Of a stretch of 64,000 nucleotides of DNA, positions 63,576-64,000 are shown piece after piece. The DNA is taken from positions 124,001-188,000 of the forward strand of contig NZ_JAJNCX010000002.1 of NCBI RefSeq assembly GCF_021026315.1, written 5' to 3'. The first letter of the stretch is position 1. The number at the start of each line of letters is the position of its first letter. The notes beneath the pieces were generated by a model that saw only the letters and a program-made list of their open reading frames with translations, ran no database searches and was not told the DNA's origin. Source of the stretch: Rhizobium sp. C4. GTDB taxonomy: Bacteria > Pseudomonadota > Alphaproteobacteria > Rhizobiales > Rhizobiaceae. The translations under genes and the position numbers were made by a program.

Positions 63576-64000
63576 ATGCGTCGAGCCGCGATCGTTTCTC
63601 CCAAGCGCACCCCAGTGGGAGCATTCGGTGGTGCAATGCGTTCTCTCAGTGTCGAGGCCATGGGTGCGGCCGTGGCAAAGGCTGTTGTCGCCGAGGCCGG
63701 CATTGATCCCGGTCTCATCGATGACGTGGTCTTTGCCCAGTCTTACGCCAATGGCGAGACACCGTGCGTTGGCCGGTGGATTGCGCTGGAGGCCGGATTT
63801 CCCATCGAGGTGCCGGGCATGCAGCTTGATCGCCGCTGTGGCGGTGGTCTGCAAGCTGTCATCACCGCGGCCATGATGGTGGAGACGGGTGCCGCGGACG
63901 TCGTGCTGGCAGGCGGCGTCGAGTCGATGAGCAACGTGGAATATTACACGACCGCCATGCGCTGGGGTGCGCGGGCCGGCACACAGGCTCTGCATGACCG
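63576..64000 (+). CDS. thiolase, beta-ketoadipyl-CoA thiolase-like (partial, 3' end off the window)
   Basis: The first 141 residues of a thiolase: SPKRTPVGAFGGAMRSL, a FAQSYANGETP loop and the acyl-carrier cysteine in LDRRCGGGLQAV, then AGGVESMSN. The ATG at 63576 follows CAGGAG. After catBCA a beta-ketoadipyl-CoA thiolase (PcaF) is expected, but an acetyl-CoA acetyltransferase is possible. Confidence 0.82.
   Translation, partial: MRRAAIVSPKRTPVGAFGGAMRSLSVEAMGAAVAKAVVAEAGIDPGLIDDVVFAQSYANGETPCVGRWIALEAGFPIEVPGMQLDRRCGGGLQAVITAAMMVETGAADVVLAGGVESMSNVEYYTTAMRWGARAGTQALHD

Noticed and set aside
1-64000. tRNA, rRNA, CRISPR, insertion sequence or phage genes
   Set aside because: Looked for cloverleaf-type runs, direct repeat arrays, transposase or integrase motifs and terminal repeats by eye; none seen. 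A covariance-model and IS search would be needed to exclude degenerate ones.

Overview
The window looks like accessory (probably chromid or megaplasmid) DNA of an alphaproteobacterium, most likely Hyphomicrobiales/Rhizobiaceae. This rests on GC-rich coding, strong GGAGG-type ribosome-binding sites, many ATGA/TGATG overlaps between genes, and a gene mix of branched-chain-type ABC importers, a CUT2 sugar importer, GntR/LysR/LacI regulators and aromatic catabolism. I saw no rRNA, tRNA, CRISPR array, intact insertion sequence or phage gene. Both edges cut a gene: an M20 deacylase (argE-like) on the left and a thiolase on the right.

Region 1 (1-6.6 kb) is mixed. It holds an argE-like fragment, a GNAT acetyltransferase, a membrane PQQ glucose dehydrogenase preceded by an uncatalogued 44-residue membrane peptide, a FucU-type mutarotase, and a DapA-family aldolase with a GntR regulator.

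Region 2 (6.6-21.4 kb) is a methoxylated-aromatic module. A LigM/DesA-type tetrahydrofolate O-demethylase and a MetF-like reductase would remove and recycle the methyl group of vanillate, syringate or 3-O-methylgallate. A galB-galC-galD set then takes 4-oxalomesaconate to pyruvate and oxaloacetate. The ring-cleavage gene inside that operon is not the usual LigAB/GalA type: it is a VOC-fold type I extradiol dioxygenase with a complete His-His-Glu site. A LysR regulator with two DNA-binding domains, a 6PGDH-like dehydrogenase and a five-gene Liv-type importer surround it. Identical ATGTATACAT palindromes sit upstream of the metF-like, demethylase and importer genes and point to one GntR regulon. 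A broken TumE-type toxin with an intact antitoxin lies inside the region.

Region 3 (21.8-39.7 kb) is a second catabolic regulon that I cannot match to a known pathway. It contains a LeuCD-type hydratase, an isochorismatase-type amidase, an isocitrate-lyase-family C-C lyase, a lambda-crystallin-type dehydrogenase, a HisD-like dehydrogenase, SDRs, an ATP-dependent HyuAB hydrolase, a CUT2 importer and an iron alcohol dehydrogenase. A LacI regulator and three copies of its likely operator (core ATRCGYAT) tie them together. The enzyme set suggests opening and breakdown of a cyclic amide, imide or hydantoin to dicarboxylates.

Region 4 (40.1-64 kb) is an indole-acetate funnel. An amine permease, an ornithine-cyclodeaminase-like protein, a RidA-like protein and a DadA-like oxidase would turn tryptamine or tyramine into the aldehyde. 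A GMC alcohol oxidoreductase and an aldehyde dehydrogenase would make indole-3-acetate. A complete iac set (iacHABCDEFG and divergent iacI) yields catechol, and catBCA plus a thiolase carry catechol toward the beta-ketoadipate pathway. A repeated TTACG...CGTAA element lies in the iac, LysR and permease promoters.
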